Assembly (NCBI GenBank): GCA_944319935.1
Contig: CALUFM010000012.1
Location: forward strand, 1-56,990
Direction: 5' to 3'
Source of the DNA: an uncultured Prevotella sp.
GTDB lineage: Bacteria; Bacteroidota; Bacteroidia; Bacteroidales; Bacteroidaceae
Length of the DNA stretch: 56,990 nt
This document shows, one piece after another, positions 26,252 to 34,236 of the stretch (positions are counted from its first letter, which is position 1; every line of letters begins with the position of its first letter). The notes beneath the pieces are model-generated. The model worked only from the letters and a program-made list of their open reading frames with translations. It did not search any database and was not told the DNA's origin. Both the position numbers and the translations under genes were made by a program.

Positions 26252-26282
26252 CAAAATTACTCATTTTGCGCGTCATGGCAAA
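26252..26282 (-). promoter_or_regulatory. Promoter of mutS2, close to the start codon
   Basis: On the minus strand TTTG (26282-26279), 19 bases, then TAATTTTG (26259-26252). This is a full match to the Bacteroidetes promoter. The -7 box ends 4 bases before the ATG at 26247, so transcription would begin at or beside the start codon. Confidence 0.65.
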
Positions 26283-26329
26283 GCATCTGGACAGCCAAAT
26301 ATGTTTTGCGGCATCGTAGCTTGCGTCAA

Positions 26330-26424
26330 GTTGTTTTGCGAAAGACCATGAACGGCGTTGCGGAAGGCCACGTCTTGCCGTGTAAAAGGCCATCTTTCGC
26401 GATGTGAAACGTGGTCTTTTGTAA
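26330..26424. repeat. GGCC palindrome cluster 5
   Basis: GTTTTGCGAAAGACC, GGCGTTGCGGAAGGCCACG, TGTAAAAGGCCATCTTTCGC and AAACGTGGTCTTTTGTAAC. This cluster aligns along most of its length with cluster 6 (29475-29585), so the two are copies of one longer element. Confidence 0.65.
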
Positions 26425-26553
26425 CATATTGATTGTCAATATGTTATAAAGATGGTTGCGTAACGTGATTCTCTTGCGTGCTTTTTATGGTTTTACTGGT
26501 AATGTCTCTTCTGGCCGAAAAATGTCGAATAATCGTAAAAAGTGTGCGAAAAA

Positions 26554-26585
26554 TTTGGTGAAATGAAAAAAACTCTTTACCTTTG
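26554..26585 (+). promoter_or_regulatory. Promoter of tRNA-Ser
   Basis: TTTG (26554-26557), 20 bases, TACCTTTG (26578-26585), followed by C. It is an exact match to the Bacteroidetes promoter, 37 bases before the tRNA. Confidence 0.8.
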
Positions 26586-26622
26586 CACTCGCTTTTGACA
26601 GCTTGCAGCTCTCTTAAAGCAA

Positions 26623-26710
26623 GGAGAGATGGTAGAGTGGTCGATTACAACGGTCTTGAAAACCGTCGTGCTGAGAGGCACCGGGGGTTCGAATCCCTCT
26701 CTCTCCGCCA
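26623..26710 (+). tRNA. tRNA-Ser (anticodon TGA)
   Basis: The acceptor GGAGAGA (26623-26629) pairs with TCTCTCC near the 3' end. The anticodon loop CTTGAAA contains TGA (serine, UCA codons). A long variable arm (GTGCTGAGAGGCAC) is typical of class II tRNAs. The T-loop is GGTTCGAATCC, and the CCA end is encoded (26708-26710). Confidence 0.95.
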
Positions 26711-26738
26711 AGCAGTTAAAGTTGACTGTTAAAAAATT

Positions 26739-26787
26739 AAGCACCTGATTTTATCACAAGATGTGTAAAATCAGGTGCTTGTTTTTT
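26739..26787. terminator. Bidirectional terminator, tRNA-Ser and GNAT genes
   Basis: AAGCACCTGATTTTA (26739-26753) pairs perfectly with 26766-26780 around a 12-base loop. GTTTTTTG follows on the plus strand, and on the minus strand the stem is followed by AATTTTTTAA. It therefore serves both converging transcripts. Confidence 0.9.
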
Positions 26788-26814
26788 GTTTGCACTGTGT
26801 GGTGTGCGGCTTTG

Positions 26815-27258
26815 TCACATTCTCATCCGAAGTATCGGGAAGGGGTTCCCTTGGTCATCAGTATCGTCACGCCTGAACGTCTTGAAGCCAAGATGCTTGT
26901 AGAAGCCTGTTGCCTTGGGGTTCTGCTCGTTGACGTCAACGAGCGTTGTTTTGTATTTTTGTATTGCCATGTTTACCAAATGTTTGCCTATGCCTTCGCC
27001 GAAATGCGCCGGCGAGACGAACAGCATCTCTATTTTATTGCCTTGTATGCCGATGAAGGCCATGTATGTGTTGCCGTTGTGCGCCACAACCAAGGTCTCA
27101 ATGCCTGCCAGGGCCTCGCGGACAAACGGTTTTAGGTTGGCAATGTCGCTTTCGGTCAGGAATGTGTGGCTCGCCCTGACGGATTCTTCCCATACGCAGG
27201 TAAGGCTGTCTATGACGGCTGGGATGCGTTCATTCTTGTTTATTTCATAAGTTTTCAT
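26815..27258 (-). CDS. GNAT family N-acetyltransferase
   Basis: 147 residues. The acetyl-CoA binding motif is VSPAHFGEGIGKHLV (about 85-99; form Q/RxxGxG/A with F-G-E-G-I-G), followed by VDVNEQNPKATGFYKHLGF, the usual C-terminal strand and helix of the YiaC/PA4866-like group. The substrate is unknown and could be a small amine or a protein terminus. It is the distal gene of a two-gene minus-strand unit. Its start overlaps the stop of the upstream GNAT by 14 bases. Confidence 0.85.
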   Translation of the reverse strand: MKTYEINKNERIPAVIDSLTCVWEESVRASHTFLTESDIANLKPFVREALAGIETLVVAHNGNTYMAFIGIQGNKIEMLFVSPAHFGEGIGKHLVNMAIQKYKTTLVDVNEQNPKATGFYKHLGFKTFRRDDTDDQGNPFPILRMRM

Positions 27259-27739
27259 GATGCGTGTTGAGGTTTTTAGCCATCTTGTAGTTGGTCATGC
27301 GCAGTTTGTTGGCTTGCGCTTTTTGTTCAGACACTACTGCGTATCCGTTGTGTTCAAAGAACGGACGGGCTGTGATGCTTACTTCTGATGTTATTGTTTT
27401 CGCGCCGTTGGCCATGGCGTGGCTTTCCATCAGGCGTAAAAGTCGCGTGGCTACGCCTTGCCGTTGGTGGTCTTTGTGGGTGAACAAGGAGTGCAGGTAG
27501 CCGTCACTGCGTATCGCGGCGAAGCCCATTATGTGCCCATCGGCGTTGGTGGCAACGATGAAATGCAAGTTGCCGATTAGCCTTTCCCAATGTCCGGGGC
27601 GTTCGCCGCACGCCGCCCCGTCGGCCGTTTCCTCTTCGGTGTAGTCTTTTCTGTTTACTGTCAGCACCGTGTTTGCAAACAGGTCTTTTATTTCCTGTAT
27701 GTCAGCAAGCGTTGCCTTGCGGAACGATGTTTCTTCCAT
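27245..27739 (-). CDS. GNAT family N-acetyltransferase
   Basis: 164 residues. The acetyl-CoA loop is HKDHQRQGVATRLL (about 98-111), and the C-terminal part ends SITARPFFEHNGYAVV, as in other GNATs that modify small molecules. I chose ATG 27739 (MEETSFRKATLADI), which gives the usual strand-1 start. An upstream in-frame start at 27772 would add eleven residues. It overlaps the next GNAT by 14 bases. The two proteins are different GNAT types rather than a recent duplication. Substrates are unknown. Confidence 0.85.
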   Translation of the reverse strand: MEETSFRKATLADIQEIKDLFANTVLTVNRKDYTEEETADGAACGERPGHWERLIGNLHFIVATNADGHIMGFAAIRSDGYLHSLFTHKDHQRQGVATRLLRLMESHAMANGAKTITSEVSITARPFFEHNGYAVVSEQKAQANKLRMTNYKMAKNLNTHHENL

Positions 27740-27793
27740 GTGGTTCCCAAATGTCTCTCGTTTGCTTGTCACTGTCTGCTTGTTGCTTTGAAA

Positions 27794-28657
27794 TCAAGCC
27801 TTTACAACGTTGACATACGGGTAAGGTATTTCGATGTTCTCGGTGTCGAAACGCTCCTTTACGGCTTTCAGCAGGTCGCACTTCATGGTGAATGCGTTGC
27901 CCGCGCTTGCCGCCCAAGCCCATGCGCGCAGCGTTATTGCGGAGTCGCCGAGGTTGGTCACGCGGATGACAACTTGCGGCACATCATTCTTCTTGTCGTC
28001 TTCCGAGCGGTGGTCGATGAGCAATGGGTGCTTCATCACCTCGTCGCGCATGGTGCTGATGGCGTGGTTCAGGTCCGCAGTGTATGACACCCCGACCTCC
28101 ACGAAGGCGCAGGTGGCCGTGTCGCCGTAAGACGAATTGATGATTGTGCTTGAGTTGATTTTGTTGTTCGGGATGAGAATCATGCGGTTCTCGGCGTCGC
28201 GTATCACCGTGTGGCGCAGCGTTATTTCTGTCACTGTGCCTTTCACGGTGCTGTCGATTTCGACGAAATCACCCAACTTGAACGGTTGCGAGAATATTAT
28301 GAACATGCCGCCGATGACGTTTGACAGCGCGTCTTGCGACGCCAAGCCCACCGCGGCGGCCATTATTCCGGCACTGGCGAGGATTGAGTTGCTGACCTTT
28401 TCCATGCCCGGAATGAGCGAGAGAAACGCCGCTATACCTATAATATATATGGTGGTTACGATGATGCGGCGCATGAAGCTGACCTTTGTCTCGTCAAGCA
28501 CGATTTTTCCCTGCTTGCGCATGGAACGTTTGAACAGGTATTTTGTGACCCCCGTGAGTATGCGGACGAACAAGTAGATGATTGCGCCCTTGACGGCGAA
28601 CACTATGAGCCAGCGCACCGACACGCCGAAAAAGTGCATGTTCAGTATTTCTTCCAT
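27794..28657 (-). CDS. Small mechanosensitive channel (MscS family)
   Basis: 287 residues with three membrane segments (about 10-32, 62-84 and 93-118) followed by the pore-lining helix region GIMAAAVGLASQDALSNVIGG (stretch 97-117), rich in Ala and Gly as in MscS TM3. The cytoplasmic beta domain (PFKLGDFVEI onward) follows. It opens under membrane tension to protect against osmotic downshock. ATG 28657 (MEEILNMHFF) is chosen. The longer frame to 28753 would cover the promoter box at 28685-28692. It lies 54 bases upstream of the GNAT pair and may be co-transcribed. Confidence 0.9.
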   Translation of the reverse strand: MEEILNMHFFGVSVRWLIVFAVKGAIIYLFVRILTGVTKYLFKRSMRKQGKIVLDETKVSFMRRIIVTTIYIIGIAAFLSLIPGMEKVSNSILASAGIMAAAVGLASQDALSNVIGGMFIIFSQPFKLGDFVEIDSTVKGTVTEITLRHTVIRDAENRMILIPNNKINSSTIINSSYGDTATCAFVEVGVSYTADLNHAISTMRDEVMKHPLLIDHRSEDDKKNDVPQVVIRVTNLGDSAITLRAWAWAASAGNAFTMKCDLLKAVKERFDTENIEIPYPYVNVVKA

Positions 28658-28684
28658 ATCGTTTATGGTTTTGTTATGTGAAAA

Positions 28685-28692
28685 CAAAGGTA
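28685..28692 (-). promoter_or_regulatory. -7 box of the mscS gene
   Basis: TACCTTTG on the minus strand, 27 bases before the ATG at 28657. The remaining 28693-28920 shows no gene. Confidence 0.5.
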
Positions 28693-28924
28693 AGAAAATA
28701 AGTTGGATTTGAAGAATGTCAGGGCATTTTTTGTGGGAAAAGATTACAGGCAAGGTTGCCGCCTCTTGGGAAATATGAGGCTTTGAGGCTGATTTTTGTT
28801 GTTGTGTGGGTGTTTCTTACATCGTGATTTCTGGCCTCACTTTTATTCAAGTTGTTCTTATTCCGCAAATATTGGGGAGAATTTTGATGTTCAGGGCGCA
28901 TTTATGTCGCTTTTTGCGATGCCG

Positions 28925-28956
28925 TTTGGCTTTTCCGTTTGAAATGATTTACTTTG
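28925..28956 (+). promoter_or_regulatory. Possible promoter of the DUF4186 gene
   Basis: TTTG (28925-28928), 20 bases, then TTACTTTG (28949-28956). The -33 box and spacing are right, while the -7 box has one mismatch to TAnnTTTG. It lies 26 bases before the ATG. Confidence 0.4.
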
Positions 28957-28982
28957 CAGGTATGTGTTAATGATGATTGAAA

Positions 28983-29435
28983 ATGGAGAAAACAGGCAAT
29001 CACGGGCGCGCCGTTGAAGGCGACTTGTTCGCTAATGAGGATTTTGGTTGTGCAGCAAGTGTGGAAAAGCAGGCGCAATATGACTTCGGCGACCTGTTCA
29101 AGAGGTTGTCTCGGTCGGCGTTCCGCAGCAAGTTCCGCCTGAAGCCGAAAGACGTGGAGTATGTCAACGCCAAGGGCATGGCCGCCATACGCCGCCACGC
29201 TTGCGACTTCGTGCGCCGACGCCTCGCGCCCGCCGTGCCGCCGAACGACGGGCGGCAGACGCCCATGCGCGGCCATCCAGTGTTCATAGCGCAGCACGCC
29301 ACGGGCTGTTGTTGCCGCGGATGCCTGGCCAAATGGCACGGCATACCGGCGGGACGCATGTTGACGGCTGAGGAGCAAGGCTACGTCGTGGCCGTGATAA
29401 TGGAGTGGATACGCCGCCAGATGGAGCGTGGCTGA
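28983..29435 (+). CDS. DUF4186 family protein
   Basis: 150 residues. The conserved block runs from the SAFRSKFRL phrase near residue 45 to the end. HPVFIAQHATGCCCRGCLAKW (within about 98-120) is a His/Cys cluster that could bind a metal. The C-terminus ends with a helix (IMEWIRRQM). The function of DUF4186 is unknown. I start at ATG 28983. The frame opens with TTG six bases earlier. It has its own likely promoter and is followed by palindrome cluster 6, so it stands alone. Confidence 0.75.
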   Translation: MEKTGNHGRAVEGDLFANEDFGCAASVEKQAQYDFGDLFKRLSRSAFRSKFRLKPKDVEYVNAKGMAAIRRHACDFVRRRLAPAVPPNDGRQTPMRGHPVFIAQHATGCCCRGCLAKWHGIPAGRMLTAEEQGYVVAVIMEWIRRQMERG

Positions 29436-29474
29436 CAGTGGCCAGCGGCCAGCGGCGAGAGCCTTGCGATGAAG

Positions 29475-29585
29475 TAGTTTTGCGAAAGGGCGCAAACGGC
29501 GTTGCAAAAGGCCGCATATTGCACGCCAAAAGGCCGCGAAACGCATGGTGAAAGGCCACCTTTTGCAATGCTGTTTGTAACCGAT
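29475..29585. repeat. GGCC palindrome cluster 6
   Basis: GTTTTGCGAAAGGGCGC, GGCGTTGCAAAAGGCCGC, GCACGCCAAAAGGCCGCG and GTGAAAGGCCACCTTTTGC. It aligns with cluster 5 almost end to end. Confidence 0.65.
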
Positions 29586-29782
29586 TGATTTACAGATGGT
29601 TGCATGGTGACTTGCTTATGGGCGGTGATTGTGCGGCAAACGCAGTTACGCTATGTATGATATAAGGTATCGGCACACGGCTGGCGGATGCGCCATGCTT
29701 GTGTTACAACAGCGTTACGTTTTGTGTCAAATTGTTGCCGGAATATTGATGTAAGTCAAAAAAGCAAGCTGTTAACGCAAAC

Positions 29783-29801
29783 AGTGTGATATTTTCACAC
29801 T
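29783..29801. promoter_or_regulatory. Palindromic operator-like site
   Basis: AGTGTGA (29783-29789), TATTT, TCACACT (29795-29801) is a perfect 7-bp dyad. It covers the place where the -33 box of the promoter at 29821 should be. The half-site TGTGA/TCACA resembles Crp-family sites, though with a 5-base rather than 6-base spacer. Between 29586 and 29782 I see nothing definable. Confidence 0.5.
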
Positions 29802-29820
29802 AGGCAATTGAAAAAGGTTG

Positions 29821-29828
29821 TATATTTG
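29821..29828 (+). promoter_or_regulatory. -7 box of the small secreted protein gene
   Basis: TATATTTG followed by C. The ATG is at 29930, giving a leader of about 95 bases. Confidence 0.6.
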
Positions 29829-29929
29829 CACCGTCGAAAGACAAATAGAGTTAATTAATCAGGGTAACGGGCCAAGGCCATTCGTGATGAAAGAACCGAG
29901 GCTCAATGTAAAACTAAAATTTGAAGATT

Positions 29930-30292
29930 ATGAAAAGATTGTTTTTGACCGTCATGGCAGTGCTTAGCATGACCGTGACATTTGCGGAAAATGAAAACCT
30001 GAACAACGTTGACAACGCAAGTGCCTATAACATGGCAGTGAATTATGACAGGCTGGCTGATTGCCTCGGGCTGTCTACAGACCAGGCAGAAGCAGTGCAA
30101 GACATTCACACATCATTCTGCGCAGACATGATGAACGCCGCCGGGGCAAATGCTGACGAACGTGCAGGTATGGTGAAGAGGGCAGTTGAGAAAGACCTCA
30201 AGTACATGCGCTACGTGCTTAACGACAACCAGTATCGTAAGTACCTCGTGCTGCTTAACGCCACATTCAACAACCGTGGATTGAACAAGTAA
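29930..30292 (+). CDS. Small secreted helical protein, unknown function
   Basis: 120 residues. A clear signal peptide (MKRLFLTVMAVLSMTVTFA) is followed by a helical mature protein of about 100 residues ending with YRKYLVLLNATFNNRGL. I recognise this ending from many Prevotella and Bacteroides small secreted proteins but know of no function. The gene has its own promoter, a dyad over the -33 region, a long leader and a strong terminator, all signs of a well-expressed, regulated single gene. Confidence 0.75.
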   Translation: MKRLFLTVMAVLSMTVTFAENENLNNVDNASAYNMAVNYDRLADCLGLSTDQAEAVQDIHTSFCADMMNAAGANADERAGMVKRAVEKDLKYMRYVLNDNQYRKYLVLLNATFNNRGLNK

Positions 30293-30310
30293 TTTGTATC
30301 TCATATTGGA

Positions 30311-30347
30311 AAAGCCGCCGACTTGCTGCAAGTCGGCGGCTTTTTTT
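30311..30347 (+). terminator. Rho-independent terminator
   Basis: AAAGCCGCCGACTT (30311-30324) pairs perfectly with 30330-30343 around 5 bases. A run of T's follows. Confidence 0.9.
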
Positions 30348-30403
30348 GTTTTGCGGTTGCTTTTGTCCATTGCCGTTCAGCATTGCGTGTGGTGGATGTT
30401 GTC

Positions 30404-30425
30404 GGGCAGACACACGGGTCTGCCC
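30404..30425. repeat. GGGCAGAC hairpin element
   Basis: GGGCAGAC (30404-30411) pairs with GTCTGCCC (30418-30425), followed by CTACGG. This phrase is a common intergenic repeat in several phyla. Only one copy is seen here. The rest of 30348-30530 has nothing recognisable. Confidence 0.5.
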
Positions 30426-30536
30426 CTACGGTTGCGGCGTATGATGTTGTTATGAAATATATCTTATGGCCGTAAACCCCACAACCGCAAACTCCTCACA
30501 ACTTTTAGGTATATGTTGAAACCCTATTTTTAGGTA

Positions 30537-30567
30537 TTGCGCGCTTGGTTTGTTTGCAATATCTTTG
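30537..30567 (+). promoter_or_regulatory. Promoter of the flavodoxin gene
   Basis: TTG (30537-30539), 20 bases, TATCTTTG (30560-30567), followed by C. The ATG is 36 bases downstream. Confidence 0.65.
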
Positions 30568-30602
30568 CAACCGTAAATGATTGAAACTTAAAAAGAAAAG
30601 CT

Positions 30603-31106
30603 ATGGATAAGACTTGTATAATTTACGGTTCCTCTACGGGGACATGCCAGGCCATCGCGGAAAAGATAGCCGGCAAGCTCGGGATTGGTTCGCCCGACGT
30701 GTACGACGTGGCCAATATCTCGGCGGACACTGTCGCCGGATACAAAAACCTCCTGCTCGGAACTTCCACGTGGGGAGCGGGCGAATTGCAGGATGACTGG
30801 TATGACGGACTGGAAAAGCTGAAGGGTGCGGAGCTTTCAGGTAAGACTGTCGCCTTGTTCGGTTGCGGTGACTGCGAGTCATACGGCGACACTTTCTGCG
30901 GCGCGATGGGCGAGATGTATGAAAGCTTGAAAGGCAGCGGGGCGAAATTTGCAGGCCAAGTTCCTACAGACTGGTACACCTACGGCGATTCGGCCGCTGT
31001 GATTGACGGGCAGTTTGTAGGTTTGGCTCTTGACGATGTCAACGAGGACGACAAGACAGACGGGCGCATTGACGCTTGGATTGAGATACTGAAAAACTCT
31101 CTCTGA
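30603..31106 (+). CDS. fldA: Flavodoxin, long-chain type
   Basis: 167 residues. The FMN phosphate loop is YGSSTGTCQAIAEKI (8-22). The isoalloxazine loops are STWGAGELQDDWY (about 54-66) and GCGDCESYGDTFCGA (about 88-102). Length and the split last strand match long-chain flavodoxins such as FldA. It carries single electrons between oxidoreductases in the cytoplasm, often replacing ferredoxin when iron is scarce. It is followed by a DUF2023 gene 101 bases later, a pairing typical of Bacteroidetes. Confidence 0.95.
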   Translation: MDKTCIIYGSSTGTCQAIAEKIAGKLGIGSPDVYDVANISADTVAGYKNLLLGTSTWGAGELQDDWYDGLEKLKGAELSGKTVALFGCGDCESYGDTFCGAMGEMYESLKGSGAKFAGQVPTDWYTYGDSAAVIDGQFVGLALDDVNEDDKTDGRIDAWIEILKNSL

Positions 31107-31207
31107 ATTGACAGGCGGCTTTAAGGCGCGGCCGTCCGGCTTGGCCGGCGGCCTAACCTCAAGGCCGAAGGCAAACAACTCATACGTAAAACGAAAAATA
31201 CCAGCCT

Positions 31208-31570
31208 ATGCAGACGGAAATATTGCCACCGGACATGAAAGTTCTTATGAACCATATCTATGAATACAAGAAAGGCGTGCGCCGCATGGTGTTGTTCACG
31301 TTTAACAAGAAGTATGAGGACTATGCCGTGGCGCGGTTGCGCAAGCAGAACATCGGATACATCCTGCAGCCCGTAGGCAACGACCGCATGAACCTGTTTT
31401 TCGGCAGGAAGGAGTGTCTCGACGCCATACGGCTGATGCTTACGCGCCCGCTGAACATGCTTTCGCCGGAAGAGGATTTTATCCTCGGAGCCATGCTCGG
31501 TTATGACATCTGCGCCCAGTGCGAGCGTTATTGTGAGCGGAAATGCCGCAGTTGCAGGCAGGCTCAGTGA
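31208..31570 (+). CDS. DUF2023 family protein, flavodoxin-linked
   Basis: 120 residues, a complete DUF2023 protein. The body (about 10-85) contains [12 protein letters not shown] and a [13 protein letters not shown] strand. The C-terminus has a cysteine cluster, C-x2-C-x3-C-x3-C-x2-C, within about 98-116 ([16 protein letters not shown]), which looks able to hold a metal or iron-sulfur centre. DUF2023 has no known activity, but it commonly neighbours a flavodoxin gene, as here. A redox or maturation role for flavodoxin is inference. Confidence 0.85.
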   Translation: MQTEILPPDMKVLMNHIYEYKKGVRRMVLFTFNKKYEDYAVARLRKQNIGYILQPVGNDRMNLFFGRKECLDAIRLMLTRPLNMLSPEEDFILGAMLGYDICAQCERYCERKCRSCRQAQ

Positions 31571-31680
31571 CAGCGGAAGCGCGTTTTTTGATAGAGGAAG
31601 ATTGTAATTGGATTGATTTGATAAACTTTTTGGAATCTTGTTCGCTAAATAAAATTCATAATGTTTTTGTATACTTAAAG

Positions 31681-31710
31681 CGTCGGGTCGGCTGTGAAGT
31701 CGGCCCGACG
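31681..31710 (+). terminator. Hairpin after the DUF2023 gene
   Basis: CGTCGGGTCG (31681-31690) pairs with CGGCCCGACG (31701-31710) with one G-T wobble and a 10-base loop. No T-run is adjacent. Confidence 0.5.
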
Positions 31711-31785
31711 CCGTCCATATAAGTCCATACCGCTTTTTATTCTGTGATTTTTGGGTAAACTCAATGGATTTATAGATATTTGTAG

Positions 31786-31793
31786 TAATTTTG
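31786..31793 (+). promoter_or_regulatory. -7 box at the start of the O-acylation island
   Basis: TAATTTTG followed by C, with the ATG at 31878. No clear -33 TTTG is present. Confidence 0.55.
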
Positions 31794-31877
31794 CATCCGT
31801 GTTTTTTGTTTTTTAGACGATTGTTTTCGCCGCTGTATTTGTTGGATGATGCAGGTTGTGGCGTGTTGTAGAATTTT

Positions 31878-32732
31878 ATGATACAGTTGCTTGGTAACAT
31901 GCGGTTTCTGGCCGTTTTCGTGTTTTCCATGTCGGTGCTTTCATGCGTTGGCATGGGGCATGACGGGTGTGGAGGCGACGGCGAGACGCCGGACTGCGGG
32001 CATGGAAAGCTGAATGTTGTAATATTGGGCGATTCAAACACGTCAATCGGCGGTGACGATTGCGATAATCCCAAGGGGTGGAACAAGTGGTTCAAAGACA
32101 AGTTCGCCCCGGCCTCATGCAAGAGTTACGCCCGCAGCGGGGCTACATGGACCAACACCACGGCGACAAAATATGACATAGAAGAGAACACCGGCTGCAT
32201 AAGCGACGACAACGTGATTTACAACCAGGTAAACAGGCTGGTCAAGGCGGTTGGAAGCGGCAGCCAGGCGAAGCCCGATTTGATATTGGTTGCGGCAGGG
32301 ACAAATGATGCATGGTTCGCGTCGAAGCGTCCGAAGGTGTTTGACAAGAGCGCGGCTGAGGCGTTCAGCGTGACCGGCGGTTACATCACGTCGCGCAAGG
32401 CGAACGGGGTTGTTACGCTGGCAGAGTCGGTGCGTTACGGGTGTGAAATGCTTATGTCGCATTTCCCAGACGCACAAATAATCCTTTTGACCCCGCTTCA
32501 GTCAACTGCGGCTCGTGCCGATTATATAAGAAAGGTGGGGGATGTCATAGAGGAATGCGCGCGTTATATGGGGCTTGGCGTGATACGCATGGATTATTTA
32601 GGCTCTGTTTATTCCGTGAGAGAGCGCGTGAAGCCCGCCCGTACTTATGACGGTACGCACACGTCGGAGGATGGGGCGCGGCGCAACGGCCGCTTGGTGG
32701 CCAACATGGTGTCTTCAATGCTCCAATATTAA
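31878..32732 (+). CDS. SGNH/GDSL hydrolase lipoprotein
   Basis: 284 residues. The signal peptide ends at lipobox Cys23 (VLSC), so it is lipid-anchored. A Cys/Gly-rich linker leads to the SGNH domain with block I ILGDSNTS (about 49-56, nucleophile Ser53), block III AAGTNDAWF (about 140-148) and block V DGTHTSEDG (about 259-267). It should cleave or transfer an ester, most likely an acetyl group on a glycan. It opens a run that includes two membrane acyltransferases. An alternative start is the ATG at 31899. Confidence 0.85.
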   Translation: MIQLLGNMRFLAVFVFSMSVLSCVGMGHDGCGGDGETPDCGHGKLNVVILGDSNTSIGGDDCDNPKGWNKWFKDKFAPASCKSYARSGATWTNTTATKYDIEENTGCISDDNVIYNQVNRLVKAVGSGSQAKPDLILVAAGTNDAWFASKRPKVFDKSAAEAFSVTGGYITSRKANGVVTLAESVRYGCEMLMSHFPDAQIILLTPLQSTAARADYIRKVGDVIEECARYMGLGVIRMDYLGSVYSVRERVKPARTYDGTHTSEDGARRNGRLVANMVSSMLQY

Positions 32733-32790
32733 TAGGTGTAAAGAATGATTAGTCGTAATGTTTTATTTATGTAATAGACGGGAATAGGTA

Positions 32791-34236
32791 ATGGTTTTTT
32801 CTGATTTGTTTTTTCTTTTTGTGTTCATTCCGTCCTTCATCGTGTGCTATATTTTGGCTGCGTTGGCCGACAAGTGCATAGGCCGCGGCAAGCCTGACGG
32901 TGTGAACGTTGTCAAGAACTTTGTCTTGGTTCTCTTTTCGCTGGTGTTTTACGCTTGGGGCGAGCCTGTATATGTGTTTTTGATGTTGGCAAGCGTGCTG
33001 CTCAATTACGTTTTCGGATTGTTTATCGTCCGCAACGGCAAGAGCAGCAAGGCGGCCTTGGCTTTCGGCATAGCGTGCAACATTGCCATTCTTGGCACGT
33101 TCAAATACGCAGGTTTCGTGGCAGACAACCTTTGCGCCATAGGGCTAAATGTCCCGACGCCTTCCATAGCCTTGCCGATAGGCATAAGTTTCTACACGTT
33201 CCAGGCCATTTCTTACCTCGTAGACGTTTACCGCAGGGAGTCGGCCGTGCAGCGTAATTTCATGAACCTGCTGCTTTACATATCAATGTTCCCGCAGCTT
33301 ATCGCCGGCCCTATCGTAAGGTATGGCACGGTGGCGGCTGAGATACGCAAGAGGCATGTCTCGGCGGAAGACTTTGCCGAAGGGGCTTACAGGTTCTTGA
33401 TTGGCCTTGGCAAGAAAGTCATATTGGCCAACCAGATGTCAGAGATTGTTGACCAGTTCCTTGTTGACGGTTTGGGCTCGCTGTCGATGGCTGGTGCGTG
33501 GATTGGCGTGTTGGCGTTCGCTTTCCAGATATATTTTGACTTCTCAGGTTATTCAGACATGGCAATCGGCATGGCGCGTTGCCTTGGTTTCCATTTCAAG
33601 GAAAACTTCAACCACCCGTATTGCTGCAACTCGATAACGGACTTCTGGCGCAGATGGCATATTTCTTTGGGAAGCTTCTTCCGTGATTATGTCTACATCC
33701 CCATGGGCGGCAACCGCCGTCACCAGGCGTTTAACATATTGGTGGTATGGTTCCTTACGGGAATGTGGCATGGAGCGAGCTGGAATTTCATAATCTGGGG
33801 ATTGTATTTCGGCCTGATAGTTATGGTTGAGAAATACACCATCTTGCGTGTGAAAGACAGGATTCCGGCGTTTTTCCTCCATCTTTACAGCCTCATAGCC
33901 GTAACTGTAGGCTGGGGATTCTTCTATTTTGAGGATTTTAACGCAATGACAGTGTTCTTCAACGCGTTTGTCGGCAATGCGGCCGTGGTGTATGACTTTG
34001 TCGCGCAAAGCGCGTTGATGGATAATTTCTGGCTGTGGGTTGCGGCCATCGTGTTCTGTATGCCTGTACGCAGATATGTGGCAAACGCCTTTGAGCGCAG
34101 GTTGTCAGGGCATGTCGCGGTCAAGAACGGAGTGTTCATGATTTCGCGTTTGGCCATATCGGTTGCGATGCTTGTGTTGAGTGTGGCTCTTCTTGTTGGC
34201 GCAACCAACAATGCGTTTATTTATACACGTTTTTAA
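32791..34236 (+). CDS. MBOAT family O-acyltransferase (AlgI-like), first copy
   Basis: 481 residues with about ten membrane segments. MBOAT residues are clear: DFWRRWHISLGSFFRDYVY around His290, and GMWHGASWNFIIWGLYFG with the catalytic His327. AlgI-type proteins bring acetyl (from acetyl-CoA) through the inner membrane for transfer to a polysaccharide, working with AlgJ/AlgX-type SGNH partners. Two such DHHW partners follow directly. The next ATG comes immediately after this stop codon, so expression is coupled. Confidence 0.92.
   Translation: MVFSDLFFLFVFIPSFIVCYILAALADKCIGRGKPDGVNVVKNFVLVLFSLVFYAWGEPVYVFLMLASVLLNYVFGLFIVRNGKSSKAALAFGIACNIAILGTFKYAGFVADNLCAIGLNVPTPSIALPIGISFYTFQAISYLVDVYRRESAVQRNFMNLLLYISMFPQLIAGPIVRYGTVAAEIRKRHVSAEDFAEGAYRFLIGLGKKVILANQMSEIVDQFLVDGLGSLSMAGAWIGVLAFAFQIYFDFSGYSDMAIGMARCLGFHFKENFNHPYCCNSITDFWRRWHISLGSFFRDYVYIPMGGNRRHQAFNILVVWFLTGMWHGASWNFIIWGLYFGLIVMVEKYTILRVKDRIPAFFLHLYSLIAVTVGWGFFYFEDFNAMTVFFNAFVGNAAVVYDFVAQSALMDNFWLWVAAIVFCMPVRRYVANAFERRLSGHVAVKNGVFMISRLAISVAMLVLSVALLVGATNNAFIYTRF

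Noticed and set aside
27245..27258. The two GNAT genes as one frameshifted gene
   Set aside because: Each has its own complete acetyl-CoA motif and N-terminal strand, so they are two proteins with a 14-base overlap.
31121..32122. A 333-codon minus-strand frame across the DUF2023 gene and its downstream gap
   Set aside because: It crosses a promoter and a hairpin and is antisense to DUF2023 and the SGNH gene. It has no known domain.
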